A program made the position numbers and the translations under genes. The notes beneath the pieces are model-generated. The model ran no database searches. It had not been told where the DNA came from and was given only the letters and a program-made list of their open reading frames with translations. A DNA stretch of 64,000 bases from an uncultured Paracoccaceae bacterium (GTDB taxonomy: Bacteria > Pseudomonadota > Alphaproteobacteria > Rhodobacterales > Rhodobacteraceae), in assembly GCA_947503925.1 (NCBI GenBank), contig CANNFQ010000002.1, positions 1 to 64,000 on the forward strand. Direction: 5' to 3'. Numbering within the stretch: position 1 is the first letter of the stretch; each line of letters starts with the position of its first letter. Below are positions 33,123 to 41,689 of the stretch, piece by piece.

Positions 33123-35069
33123 CTAGACCTCGCCCCGACCAAAGCGTTGGAAACTTGGCTCTGCGCGCGCACCATCTTCTGCGTCGCCTGCGGTTTTCAG
33201 CACCTCTTCTTCCGTGCGCTCCAGATTGATAACATCCTGCGCCAGTTTCAGGCTCGGATCTCCTCGGGAGAAGGACGGCGCACGCCCCGTCTCAACAAAA
33301 CACGGATCCGGCAGGCCAGAGCCTTCCGGCGGGGTATGCGCCTCGACCAGCCCGGTCATCCACCACTTGTGGACCATATTGTTGATCCGGGCGGCGTAGC
33401 CTGTGCCTTGCAGATCACGCAGCCAAAAGCGGCGATTGCTGAAATGGCGCTGCGCTTGCAAGGGCGGGATGCCCGGTGTGATCGCGATGTTATAGGCCTC
33501 AACCGGAAGGACCTGATTAGGCACCCGCGCGCCCCAGAAACTGGGCGAACTTAGGTAGAGGCTGGGCGTATAAACCAGGCCGGAGTTGCAAGAGGCCTCG
33601 TCCGTCTGCCACGGCACGCCCATCCAGCGGGTCAAGCTGCCAGCACCCGTCGGCCCCCACGGGCCGTCATGGGCAAGCGCCTGTTCACGGGTCAGTTCCG
33701 GGCCGTAATCTTGCCGGACAACCGTTCCTTCGGGCAGGGTACGTAACCGGTAGGGCGTATCGGTGTTCCACATGGACGCAAGGCGCATGGGCCAGGTCAG
33801 TTCGATCCCGGGATGGAAAGGGCCGCCCATACATTCGTACAGTGCGGCACGGTCCAGTTCTGTAGGTTGGTTTTCGGTGGGGATGTCGTCAAAATCGGGG
33901 ATCGTCGGAATGCCATTCCAATCGGCCTCAAAATCGCCCTTGGCCCAGTTTTCCAGATGCCAATACTGGGTCTTGGTTAAAAACAGTTCTTCGCGGGCCG
34001 GATTGACCAACTCGCCCTTGTTCGGTCCATCAAGATAGCGATCCCCATATGTGTCGCCAAAGAACGGGGGCAGGGCGGCGTGGTTTTTGGCCTCTGTGTT
34101 GCTGTCGCGGAAGAGCGCAAAGGCGGCTTTGCGATAGGCCGCGCCTTCGGGCGTCTGCGCGCATAGCAGATCGATCACCTTTGGATCACGCGCATCAAGG
34201 GGTGTACCCTGTCCCGCCAGCAAAAGAACACCGTCGCAGACCCATTGGTGGCCGGTCATACGATCAAAGATCGGCCAGATGTCGCGGGTAAAGCTGGTGA
34301 TTGTCGGGGCGGGCAGGATGCCCTCGCGCATGTACAAATCGCGCACCACATCATCCATGGTCACGACGCCAAACAGGCCGGGGCCAAAGTTGGGCGGCGC
34401 TACAACTACATGGGCGGGGGTTGCCTCGAACGTCTGGCCACCGAGCGTCACGCTTGCGCGAACCGGCCCATCGCAAGTGTCATCGTGCCAGCCGTCATTA
34501 TTGGCAAATGTTGTGGGGCGATCCCCGGGAACCAGTGGTTCTGACAATCCGTGCCCGCCAAAGAACATCAACCGCCCCGCTGCATCAGTGCGCAACTCGC
34601 CCAGATAGACATCCTTGCCAAAGAACTTGCCATCATCAAACGGGCGCGCGGTCTGATCAGCGCCACAGATCTGGCGGGCGGTGGGCCGAATGCTCAGCCT
34701 TTCGCGATCATCACCAGTGAAATTGGCGTTGCGGTGCGGCGGGTGAAACACCTGTTCCGGTGGCAGATCCATGCAGTGTTGAAATTCGTACCAACCGGCC
34801 TTTAGATTTGCCACTTCGACGCGCCAATTGATTTCCGCGGTGTCAGAGGTGATCTCCTGCACTTCGCCAGAGTGTAGAGTTGCGTAGATCCGAAACCTTG
34901 CCACCTGGCGTTTGATCCGGCCTTGCGCATCGCGGAAGCCGTCTGCATCCTTTGGGGTCCCCCCGATCACGTCAGGTGCGAGAAAATAATCCTCATCGGC
35001 ATTGCCAACCCGCGCAATGCCGATTGCCGGATGAATGGATAGGCTTTCGATATCGTCCGAATTTAGCAT
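33123..35069 (-). CDS. LodA-like CTQ-dependent oxidase 2
   Basis: A 648-residue second member of the LodA family, diverged from LodA-like 1. The signature SIHPAIGIARVGNA is at residues 11-24. Candidate cofactor residues are Cys494 in VPWQTDEASCNSG and Trp512 in SPSFWGARVPNQV, only 18 residues apart against 31-32 in LodA-like 1. HPGIELTWPMR and NWAKGDF also match LodA-like 1 (SPGIEVTWSVR, QWAKGCF). It is the first gene of the five-gene operon. The shorter loop and divergence suggest a different substrate pocket. Confidence 0.84.
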   Translation of the reverse strand: MLNSDDIESLSIHPAIGIARVGNADEDYFLAPDVIGGTPKDADGFRDAQGRIKRQVARFRIYATLHSGEVQEITSDTAEINWRVEVANLKAGWYEFQHCMDLPPEQVFHPPHRNANFTGDDRERLSIRPTARQICGADQTARPFDDGKFFGKDVYLGELRTDAAGRLMFFGGHGLSEPLVPGDRPTTFANNDGWHDDTCDGPVRASVTLGGQTFEATPAHVVVAPPNFGPGLFGVVTMDDVVRDLYMREGILPAPTITSFTRDIWPIFDRMTGHQWVCDGVLLLAGQGTPLDARDPKVIDLLCAQTPEGAAYRKAAFALFRDSNTEAKNHAALPPFFGDTYGDRYLDGPNKGELVNPAREELFLTKTQYWHLENWAKGDFEADWNGIPTIPDFDDIPTENQPTELDRAALYECMGGPFHPGIELTWPMRLASMWNTDTPYRLRTLPEGTVVRQDYGPELTREQALAHDGPWGPTGAGSLTRWMGVPWQTDEASCNSGLVYTPSLYLSSPSFWGARVPNQVLPVEAYNIAITPGIPPLQAQRHFSNRRFWLRDLQGTGYAARINNMVHKWWMTGLVEAHTPPEGSGLPDPCFVETGRAPSFSRGDPSLKLAQDVINLERTEEEVLKTAGDAEDGARAEPSFQRFGRGEV

Positions 35070-35229
35070 GGGTTGATCTCCAGAAAGATGTGACAGCTGG
35101 CCAGAAATATCTGCAAGTGCGACGCTGCCGGTTGGAATGAATGTCCCGTTTGATGGGAATTTTAGATGCCCCTTGGGACGTCGCCCTTTAAGGGCAGCCG
35201 ATTGATTCTGATCCGAATGGCAGGGTAAA

Positions 35230-35259
35230 CGGGTGCGTCACGATCAAATGACACACCCG
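35230..35259 (-). terminator. Terminator-like hairpin after the collar gene
   Basis: CGGGTGCGTCA (35230-35240) pairs with TGACACACCCG (35249-35259) with one mismatch and an 8-base loop. It lies just past the stop of the minus-strand collar gene; the T-run is weak. It may limit read-through into the LodA operon 160 bases further on. Confidence 0.5.
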
Positions 35260-35268
35260 GGCCGCGCG

Positions 35269-35796
35269 TTAGCTGCGCGACGGGAAAATACCCTGCAAAG
35301 CGATAATGTAGTTGATGCAGAGCGTCGGCTGCATGTTTTCATGCTGCTGGCTACCGCCTGCGTTGCCGATTGTGCTATTGTTCAATGCGATTGATGGCTG
35401 GGTCGTGGGATCCGACGGATTGTTGTCTACAAAGATATCTGTCCGCCCGATGGCATCGCTTGCTGCACGATTATTGGCAGCAGCAGCGGAGGCTACCAGC
35501 ATTTCGTGATTGTGCGATGGGATTTGCGATTCGATGAGAGTGACGTCCTCGACACCGGTTGCCTGACCAATCTGGCGCGGGGTAAGCCCTGGACCGGCGC
35601 CTGCATGCATGGGCACCCGCCCACGCAGATCTGGCAAGGCGAATGTTGTACGTCCATCGCCACCAAAAGTGACTCCCAGGATTGAAAACAGCGCGGAGTT
35701 GCTGGCGATCGGCAGCAATTGCCCATCGCAAAAGGCCCATCCGCGCGGCGCAAAGTTTCCGCCAAATAACATGATTTGTGCAATAAACGGTTCCAT
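35269..35796 (-). CDS. Phage tail-collar-fold protein (microcystin-dependent/Mdp-like)
   Basis: A 175-residue protein with the tail-collar domain. It has the opening MEPFIAQIMLFGGNFAPRGW, CDGQLLPI, FSILGVTFGGDGRTTFALPD, LRGRVPMHAG, SHNHEM, and the closing QPTLCINYIIALQGIFPSR. This matches bacterial microcystin-dependent-protein homologues, which are chromosomal collar proteins of unknown function, rather than a prophage fibre; no other phage genes are near. The start at 35796 has the excellent GGAGGAATT before it; the open frame further upstream is not coding. It is divergent from the autotransporter-like gene and upstream of the LodA operon in the same direction. Confidence 0.88.
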   Translation of the reverse strand: MEPFIAQIMLFGGNFAPRGWAFCDGQLLPIASNSALFSILGVTFGGDGRTTFALPDLRGRVPMHAGAGPGLTPRQIGQATGVEDVTLIESQIPSHNHEMLVASAAAANNRAASDAIGRTDIFVDNNPSDPTTQPSIALNNSTIGNAGGSQQHENMQPTLCINYIIALQGIFPSRS

Positions 35797-35972
35797 AATT
35801 CCTCCGGATACCAATTGAAGAACAGCGAATGGGTTGATCCATTCTCGCCTTAAGGTTGCCGTATTGTCTGAGCAAGTCTGTGTCGATCCGCACAGAACCA
35901 AACACAATGTCATCGTAAGAATGCGTGGGGATTGTATGAGCGAGTAGTCAATTGAGCGTGGAAGGTGGCGTA

Positions 35973-38267
35973 ATGAGAAGTATGGTAAAGGTTTTGGGCG
36001 CGGCGGCGCTACTGTTTGGCACAATATTGCCAGCGTCTGTGCAGGCATTTGGAGGGCCAGCAATTTTTTCGGGTGCTTTCAAGCCGGTTGGTGTAACCGG
36101 CGGGGCGACAGTCTGTGCGTTTAACCCCTACAATGACCCCGGCTTTGGCGAGGCAGAGATCAGCATGTTTACCAGTGCGCCGGGCAACACGTCCATCGGC
36201 GGCACATGGTGGTCCAGTTCCAGTAGTACGACAACCTTTAACGCTGTCACTGTTGCCGATCTTGAAACGGATTGCCCCTTTTCCAATGTGGTGATCCTGT
36301 CGCAAGTGGGTGCCGATGCGGCCAGCTACGCTGCAGAGGACCTTTATGAGTTGGAATGGTCGGCAACCTTCGATGACGACGGGCAGAGTTACACTTACCG
36401 TATCGCGCTGGAAGGTGTTTCGACCACTGCACTCGTGAACACGCGAACGCTGAACACAGCACCAAATACAGCCCCCACGGCCGAGGCTGGCCCGGTGCAG
36501 GCTGTCACCTCTGGCACCCAGGTTCAACTGGCCGGTTCCGGCACTGACACGGACGGCACGATAGCAAGCTATGCCTGGAGCCGCACCGGCGGTACCGGCA
36601 GCGCGGCCAATGCGACCCTGTCCAGTGCAACAGCGCAGAACCCGACCTTCACGGACAGTTCGCTGACATCAAACGACACGGCTGTGACGCATGTGTTCTC
36701 CTTGGTGGTGACTGACGATGATGGTGCCTCATCTGCGGCAGATACGGTGACAATCACGATCAACCCGCCCGCCAACGCGGCCCCCACGGCCGAGGCTGGC
36801 CCGGTGCAGGCTGTCACCTCTGGCACCCAGGTCCAACTGGCCGGTTCCGGCACTGACACGGACGGCACGATAGCAAGCTATGCCTGGAGCCGCACCGGCG
36901 GTACCGGCAGCGCGGCCAATGCGACCCTGTCCAGTGCAACAGCGCAGAACCCGACCTTCACGGACAGTTCGCTGACATCAAACGACACGGCTGTGACGCA
37001 TGTGTTCTCCTTGGTGGTGACTGACGATGATGGTGCCTCATCTGCGGCAGATACGGTGACAATCACGATCAACCCGCCCGGAGATACAACCGCCCCGACA
37101 CCTGCCACATCAACAAGCGTGACGACCAACGCAGATGGTTCCATCACTGTGTCTGGCACGGCAGAGCCCAATGCAACGGTCGAGGTCACGTTCCCCGATG
37201 GGTCCATGGGCACGGCGGTTGTGACTGCAAGCGGCGCATTCTCGGTCACGTCATCGGCTGCACAGCCAAGCGGTGACATTACAATTGTCGTGGTCGATGC
37301 CGCAGGCAACCGATCCGCAGTTACAACCGAGGCTTTCCGTGCCCGGTTAACTGTTGAGCAAACCCAACGCGAGATCGCGACCTTTATGCAAGCACGCGCC
37401 AACCATGTGATCTCGGCGCAGCCGGATTTGGTTGGTCTGTTGTCAGGGACCGCATCCGGCGCCTTTAATGCACAGGCCACACAAGGAAATGGCACGTTTA
37501 GCTTTGGTACCGGTGCGGTTTATCCTGTCTGGGGCCGTATGCAGGGGAACTGGTCAACAACGGATGAAACAGAAAACAGCTACTTCTTTGGTGTGGTCGG
37601 TGCACACGCCAATATCGGTGAAAATGCCCTGGTCGGCGTCATGCTCGAGTTCGACAAGCTGACGCAGGACAATGGTGATACCAAAACCGAAGGTAACGGT
37701 TATCTGGCAGGTCCTTATGTGGTTGCCAAAATGCCTGACCAGCCGCTTTATCTTGAAGGTCGCTATTTGATCGGTCAGACCGAAAACACGATCAGCGCCG
37801 ATGGTCTGGACAGTCAGGACTTTGACACCGACCGGTCTCTGGCCAGTGTCAAGATCGCCGGTCAGCTCAACTATGGTGATCTGACGCTTACCCCAACCCT
37901 TGCCGCCAGCCGTCTGGTCGAAACACAAGGCTCCTTTTCCGATGATGTAGGGCGCGATTTTGCCGAACAAAGCGTCACAGTTGATGATGCAACACTCGGT
38001 CTTGCCTTTGCCAAGCCATTTGCGATGGAGCATGGCGATCTTGTCCTGACGGGTGGTATCGCGGGTATCTGGTCATCCACGTCGGGTGATGGGTTCGCAA
38101 GCGAAGTTGTCCCGGCCTTTGACGGCCAGCGTGGCCGGATCAATATCGGGACCCAATATACGAGCGAAAGTGGTGTCATTTTCCGTACAGGTGCCAACTA
38201 TGATGGTCTTGGGACGGATGGCTACGAAAGCTGGGGCGTCGATTTTGGTATCGAGATGAAGTTCTAA
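35973..38267 (+). CDS. Autotransporter-like outer-membrane protein with duplicated PKD-like repeats
   Basis: A 764-residue protein preceded by GGAAGGTGG. It has a signal peptide (LGAAALLFGTILPASVQA), a short unknown domain, and two PKD/Ig-like repeats of about 103 residues each that are identical in protein sequence (TAEAGPVQAVTSGTQVQLAG to ADTVTITINPP). A third Ig-like module (SITVSGTAEPNATVEVTF, as in bacterial Ig domains) follows. The last 260 residues or so alternate hydrophobic and polar residues and end in FGIEMKF, whose terminal Phe is typical of outer-membrane beta-barrels of the autotransporter type. The repeats probably form a stalk displayed on the surface; the ligand is unknown. 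Confidence 0.85.
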   Translation: MRSMVKVLGAAALLFGTILPASVQAFGGPAIFSGAFKPVGVTGGATVCAFNPYNDPGFGEAEISMFTSAPGNTSIGGTWWSSSSSTTTFNAVTVADLETDCPFSNVVILSQVGADAASYAAEDLYELEWSATFDDDGQSYTYRIALEGVSTTALVNTRTLNTAPNTAPTAEAGPVQAVTSGTQVQLAGSGTDTDGTIASYAWSRTGGTGSAANATLSSATAQNPTFTDSSLTSNDTAVTHVFSLVVTDDDGASSAADTVTITINPPANAAPTAEAGPVQAVTSGTQVQLAGSGTDTDGTIASYAWSRTGGTGSAANATLSSATAQNPTFTDSSLTSNDTAVTHVFSLVVTDDDGASSAADTVTITINPPGDTTAPTPATSTSVTTNADGSITVSGTAEPNATVEVTFPDGSMGTAVVTASGAFSVTSSAAQPSGDITIVVVDAAGNRSAVTTEAFRARLTVEQTQREIATFMQARANHVISAQPDLVGLLSGTASGAFNAQATQGNGTFSFGTGAVYPVWGRMQGNWSTTDETENSYFFGVVGAHANIGENALVGVMLEFDKLTQDNGDTKTEGNGYLAGPYVVAKMPDQPLYLEGRYLIGQTENTISADGLDSQDFDTDRSLASVKIAGQLNYGDLTLTPTLAASRLVETQGSFSDDVGRDFAEQSVTVDDATLGLAFAKPFAMEHGDLVLTGGIAGIWSSTSGDGFASEVVPAFDGQRGRINIGTQYTSESGVIFRTGANYDGLGTDGYESWGVDFGIEMKF
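36471..36771 (+). repeat. 301-bp tandem repeat, unit 1
   Basis: The unit encodes one PKD-like module. It is identical to unit 2 except for T at 36524 (C at 36833), a silent change (GTT/GTC, Val). The 309-bp period keeps the frame. Confidence 0.95.
36780..37080 (+). repeat. 301-bp tandem repeat, unit 2
   Basis: Second copy, separated from unit 1 by 8 bases. The near-perfect DNA identity indicates a very recent duplication or ongoing conversion, and copy number may vary between strains. Confidence 0.95.
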
Positions 38268-38290
38268 TAGCCGGTCGCTCTCAACGTAGA

Positions 38291-38313
38291 GGGGCGGTGC
38301 GTTGCGCCGCCCC
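38291..38313 (+). terminator. Terminator-like hairpin after the autotransporter gene
   Basis: GGGGCGG (38291-38297) pairs with CCGCCCC (38307-38313), followed by AAACTTATT rather than a clean T-run. The position just after the stop supports a 3'-end role. Confidence 0.5.
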
Positions 38314-38445
38314 AAACTTATTCATCAAAGGATTGCATCATATGGCAATGCTGATGGCTTGCCCTTTCCTTTGTCTTGCTGCCTGTCTGTGCGGCCGTGA
38401 CTGAACCCGCTGTTTGCGTCGAAGCCATGAAAACGGCGGCAGGTT

Positions 38446-38550
38446 GAGATGGTGATCTTTGAATACATAAACGGCTTCTACAATCCGCGCTGCCGCCGCT
38501 CAGCCTTGGGCTGGAAGAGCCTCGTCGCTTTCGAACGGGAGGTGGCCTGA
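38446..38550 (+). pseudogene. Remnant of IS3-family transposase orfB (C-terminus)
   Basis: The frame reads VEMVIFEYINGFYNPRCRRS, then ALGWKSLVAFEREVA and a stop, the classic end of IS3-family OrfB integrases. Upstream, a matching RRS segment (near 38419-38427) lies in another frame, so a frameshift and truncation have destroyed the gene. No intact IS ends were recognised. Between 38314 and 38732 nothing else coding is seen. Confidence 0.8.
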
Positions 38551-38659
38551 ACGAGGACTTGGGGCGCCACCAAAGCGTGAGAGGCCCGGTTCATAAGAAA
38601 CAGTCTTGGGATAGTCTTTATGCGACCTTCCTTTCCAGGTTGGAGAAGCTGAAAGTACT

Positions 38660-38688
38660 GCAGGCCGCCGCATGAATTTGCGGCCTGC
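38660..38688. terminator. Hairpin between IS debris and the lipoprotein gene
   Basis: GCAGGCCGC (38660-38668) pairs perfectly with GCGGCCTGC (38680-38688) with an 11-base loop. It lies downstream of the minus-strand lipoprotein gene and could serve either strand; T-runs are poor on both sides. Confidence 0.4.
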
Positions 38689-38732
38689 GGTGTGTTCGTG
38701 TGAATAGTTTGGGCTGGGGAGGGCCGCCTAAA

Positions 38733-39050
38733 CTATCGGCATCCTTTCTGGACAAATGCGCCGTTCAGCGTGTCGAGTTCACTTTGTGCTGCGGTGCCTG
38801 TGATATCGCCGACAATCGAGTCCACCCCGCCGCTGATTTCATCGGCTCTGCTATCGGCGGCAAGCATATCAATGGTTCCGGCAATGCTATCGACGGCGGC
38901 GTCATCCCTTGATTGGGTTGCTTTGCCCATCTCACGTGCCAGATCTGTGCAACTCAAACTGGCGAGTGGTGGCCTGTCTTCGGCGCAAGCCGCAAGGACG
39001 AGGAGGGCGACGATTATAGTGCTTAGCGTGGTGGATGTCTTGGTTGTCAC
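38733..39050 (-). CDS. Small putative lipoprotein
   Basis: A 105-residue protein with a lipoprotein signal: a hydrophobic stretch TIIVALLVLAAC with lipobox LAAC at residues 19-22. The mature part is helical and rich in Asp, Ala and Ser (DDAAVDSIAGTIDML, GGVDSIVGDITG), with Cys residues near both ends (SLSCTDLA and QKGC) that could form a disulfide. I recognise no family. It is probably anchored to a membrane in the periplasm. Confidence 0.7.
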   Translation of the reverse strand: MTTKTSTTLSTIIVALLVLAACAEDRPPLASLSCTDLAREMGKATQSRDDAAVDSIAGTIDMLAADSRADEISGGVDSIVGDITGTAAQSELDTLNGAFVQKGCR

Positions 39051-39135
39051 GTTGAATTTTCCTTGTGGTTTTTGAGGCGGTCGCTCCCGTCATTGGGCGC
39101 TGCGCTTGTGTTGGTGTTGGGGACGGTGGACCGGG

Positions 39136-40290
39136 CTAGAGAGCATCAATCCATGTGCTGATCCGGTTCATAACATTGACGGATATTGTCGTATCAATCT
39201 CGGAGTATTCAGCTGGCAGGCCGGTGTCGGAAGGCTGGAACAGGTGATTCACGCCCTTGATCACCGCCACGTCGGACCGTGGATGGCGCAGTGAAGCGCG
39301 CATTACCGGTGCTTCCTTTTCGGCCGAAACCTGCAGATCCTTTTCGCCAAACAAGGCCAAAACCGGATTTGAAAGGGCGCGGAGGGCAGCACTTGAATTG
39401 TAATTTGCGTAGCTCACACCCCAACGGGTCGCGAATTGATCAAGGAAGGCTTGCCGGTCGCTAAGCCAGAGCCCTTGTGACTTTAGATAGTCATCCAAAT
39501 CGTCACGGATGTCTGCCAACGGGGCCTTTTGTGCCAGAATTGCGGATCCTGCCTGGTATTGCGTCACAGCCAGATCGATCAGCGCCTGATCGGCCCCTTC
39601 TGCGCGCAAAAGGTCCGCTGTTTGGGTCGCAACGACGTAGGGCAACAAGGGGCGCGCCGCACCTGCGAGAAAGACCATATATGCCGGGTCGGTCTGCCGT
39701 GCCGCCACTGGCGCGATATAGCCTCCCTCCGAATGGCCGATGTAGCCAATCGCCTCTTTGTCGATTTCCGGACGGCTTTTCAGGTAACGGTAGGCCCCTG
39801 CCGCATCGTCGGCAAAATCGTAAAGATCCGCCGTCTCGTATGTCCCTGTGCTTTCGGCAAACCCACGATCATCATATCGCAGAACGGCGAAACCCGCGCG
39901 CGTCAGATGGTCAGACAGCACAAGAAATGGTTTGTGCCCGGCAAGTGCCTCATTTCGGTCCTGAGGGCCGGAGCCAGAGATCAGCACAACGGCCTTAAAC
40001 GGCCCGCCGACTTGCGGCATTGTCAGCTCTCCGGCCAGGGTCACGCCTGACCCGCCTGCAAAGCGTACTGTTTCGACCTTGTAGCGCCGATCATCGGGAT
40101 CCTGCGGCCGTTTGGATAAACCTGTAAGAACGGTGCAGGCGGACACGAGCAGCGCAGCGCCAAGCGTCAGCTTGCGGCCATAGCCGACGCCTCCACAGAG
40201 TTTTGGTTTGGAAAAAGGCGGTCTTTTTTCTTTGGGTGGTGCTGTGGTCAGCCGGCGCCATATAGTGATGACGGGACGAATGGGCATCAT
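39136..40290 (-). CDS. Alpha/beta hydrolase, probable lipoprotein
   Basis: A 384-residue hydrolase. The nucleophile elbow is GYIGHSEGGYIAP (Ser in G-H-S-E-G), the oxyanion region VLISGSGPQDRNEAL, and the catalytic His lies in VIKGVNHLFQ. The pattern fits the S9/dienelactone-hydrolase-like group of secreted esterases or peptidases. A lipobox-like LLVSAC lies unusually far in, near residue 52, behind a basic stretch, so the annotated start may be too early. It lies 29 bases after the 7TM-AraC gene on the same strand and is likely its target. Confidence 0.78.
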   Translation of the reverse strand: MMPIRPVITIWRRLTTAPPKEKRPPFSKPKLCGGVGYGRKLTLGAALLVSACTVLTGLSKRPQDPDDRRYKVETVRFAGGSGVTLAGELTMPQVGGPFKAVVLISGSGPQDRNEALAGHKPFLVLSDHLTRAGFAVLRYDDRGFAESTGTYETADLYDFADDAAGAYRYLKSRPEIDKEAIGYIGHSEGGYIAPVAARQTDPAYMVFLAGAARPLLPYVVATQTADLLRAEGADQALIDLAVTQYQAGSAILAQKAPLADIRDDLDDYLKSQGLWLSDRQAFLDQFATRWGVSYANYNSSAALRALSNPVLALFGEKDLQVSAEKEAPVMRASLRHPRSDVAVIKGVNHLFQPSDTGLPAEYSEIDTTISVNVMNRISTWIDAL

Positions 40291-40319
40291 GTTTGGTCTC
40301 CTGATCAGTCTTGATGTGA

Positions 40320-41543
40320 TCAGGTTGTGCGAACCTCACTGTCCACGTCGTCCATCCCCTCACGGGGAGACATCGTTTTACGATAACTGGTTGGGGTTTG
40401 GCCGGTCACACGTTTGAATGCATTATAAAATGATGAGCGGGCATTGAAGCCGACCTCATAAGCGATGGCGAGCACGGTTTCGTCACTGGTGGACAGAAGT
40501 TTCATTGCTTCGGCAACGCGGTAGCCGTTCACGAAATCAAAGAAGCTTTCGCCGATGACTTCATTCAATGTCTGCGAGATATAATTTGGTGAGGCGCCGA
40601 TATGACGTGCCAATGCCCAGAGTGACAGGTTGGGGTCACGGTGCAGATGGTCGATTTCCATTGCCGCGCGTAATTTGCGGGCGAGACGTGTCGATGCCTC
40701 TGCGCTTAGCGCGGATTTGCCGTATTTTGTTGCCCCTGTTTCGTGTGCTGCGCTTGTGCCCAGTTCAACCGGCTCATCTTCTTCACCTTCCGGCATCAAA
40801 GGCGGACGTTGGCGCAACCCCCACAGCGTTGTCGCCGAAAACAAGGCAATACCGGCAAGGTTAAGAAGCGCGGCCGGGATGGATGCCCATTCAGGCTCCA
40901 TCGCGATAGCCAGTAGGACAAGCTGGGCGACCCAAAACAGGATCCCCAGCACGCCAATGACGTAGATCCAGCGCAGCTCATGCTCTTCGGTGCTGGCATA
41001 GACATCTTTTAATCTGCGCCTGAACAGCAACAGGCGCCGCACGATCAAAAAGAGATAAAGCGCCATCTGCGGAAAGATTGCTAGTTCCAAAAGACCGATG
41101 GACACGATCAGAAAGAGCGGCCAACCAGACGTTGGCAACTTATCGGCGGAAAGCACTGCGGCTGCGATGTCGCTTGGCGTGAAAAGCAGGGCGAGGCCAG
41201 ACAATGCAGCGAGCGCTGGCAACATCAGATGTCGATAAAGATGCTCTGGCCGCCTTTGTGCCGTCGACGTGAGCGTAAAGACATATATCCAAAGCGAAGG
41301 CGCAAGACAGAGTGCGCTACACATCCAGACTGTCACGATGATCGGGGCAAAAAGGTCTCCTTGTACCAAGTCGAACAGACGGGCGAAGGCCACTGGTGCG
41401 TTGTTGAGTGCCACGACAAACAAGAAGGCCGCAAAGCTGCGGTTCAAACGCTGATACTGCCTGTGCATCAAGCAGAAACCGATGCCAAACAGGGCAATCG
41501 CGATGGTTGCCGTACTGATCCATTCAACAATGATTTGGTCCAT
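40320..41543 (-). CDS. AraC-family regulator with an N-terminal seven-helix membrane domain
   Basis: About 407 residues from the ATG at 41543; an upstream frame extension to 41585 is less likely because the first membrane helix begins right after MDQIIVEWIS. The N-terminal 240 residues form about seven membrane helices. The C-terminal AraC domain has both HTHs: LSLWALARHIGASPNYISQTL and VLAIAYEVGFNARSSFYNAF. Membrane-bound AraC proteins sense signals at or outside the inner membrane. It is co-directional with the downstream hydrolase gene, which it may control. Confidence 0.85.
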   Translation of the reverse strand: MDQIIVEWISTATIAIALFGIGFCLMHRQYQRLNRSFAAFLFVVALNNAPVAFARLFDLVQGDLFAPIIVTVWMCSALCLAPSLWIYVFTLTSTAQRRPEHLYRHLMLPALAALSGLALLFTPSDIAAAVLSADKLPTSGWPLFLIVSIGLLELAIFPQMALYLFLIVRRLLLFRRRLKDVYASTEEHELRWIYVIGVLGILFWVAQLVLLAIAMEPEWASIPAALLNLAGIALFSATTLWGLRQRPPLMPEGEEDEPVELGTSAAHETGATKYGKSALSAEASTRLARKLRAAMEIDHLHRDPNLSLWALARHIGASPNYISQTLNEVIGESFFDFVNGYRVAEAMKLLSTSDETVLAIAYEVGFNARSSFYNAFKRVTGQTPTSYRKTMSPREGMDDVDSEVRTT

Positions 41544-41689
41544 GCCGCAAACTGTCCTAAACCGCCTTTGGAGACCAGTGCACAAACAGCCGCGGCGTCC
41601 AGAAACTGTCCATCCCTGTTAATATGGACGACGCGACGGCTGGATATGGTGATTGAGGGCGCATTCATACCTCAATCAAGGAAAACACT

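Noticed and set aside
35797..36063. N-terminal extension of the collar protein
   Set aside because: It overlaps the autotransporter gene on the other strand; collar proteins begin at MEPFIAQI and a perfect ribosome binding site precedes that ATG.
35269..38267. Possible prophage because of a tail-collar protein
   Set aside because: No other phage structural, lysis or integrase genes are present; the protein matches chromosomal Mdp-like proteins.
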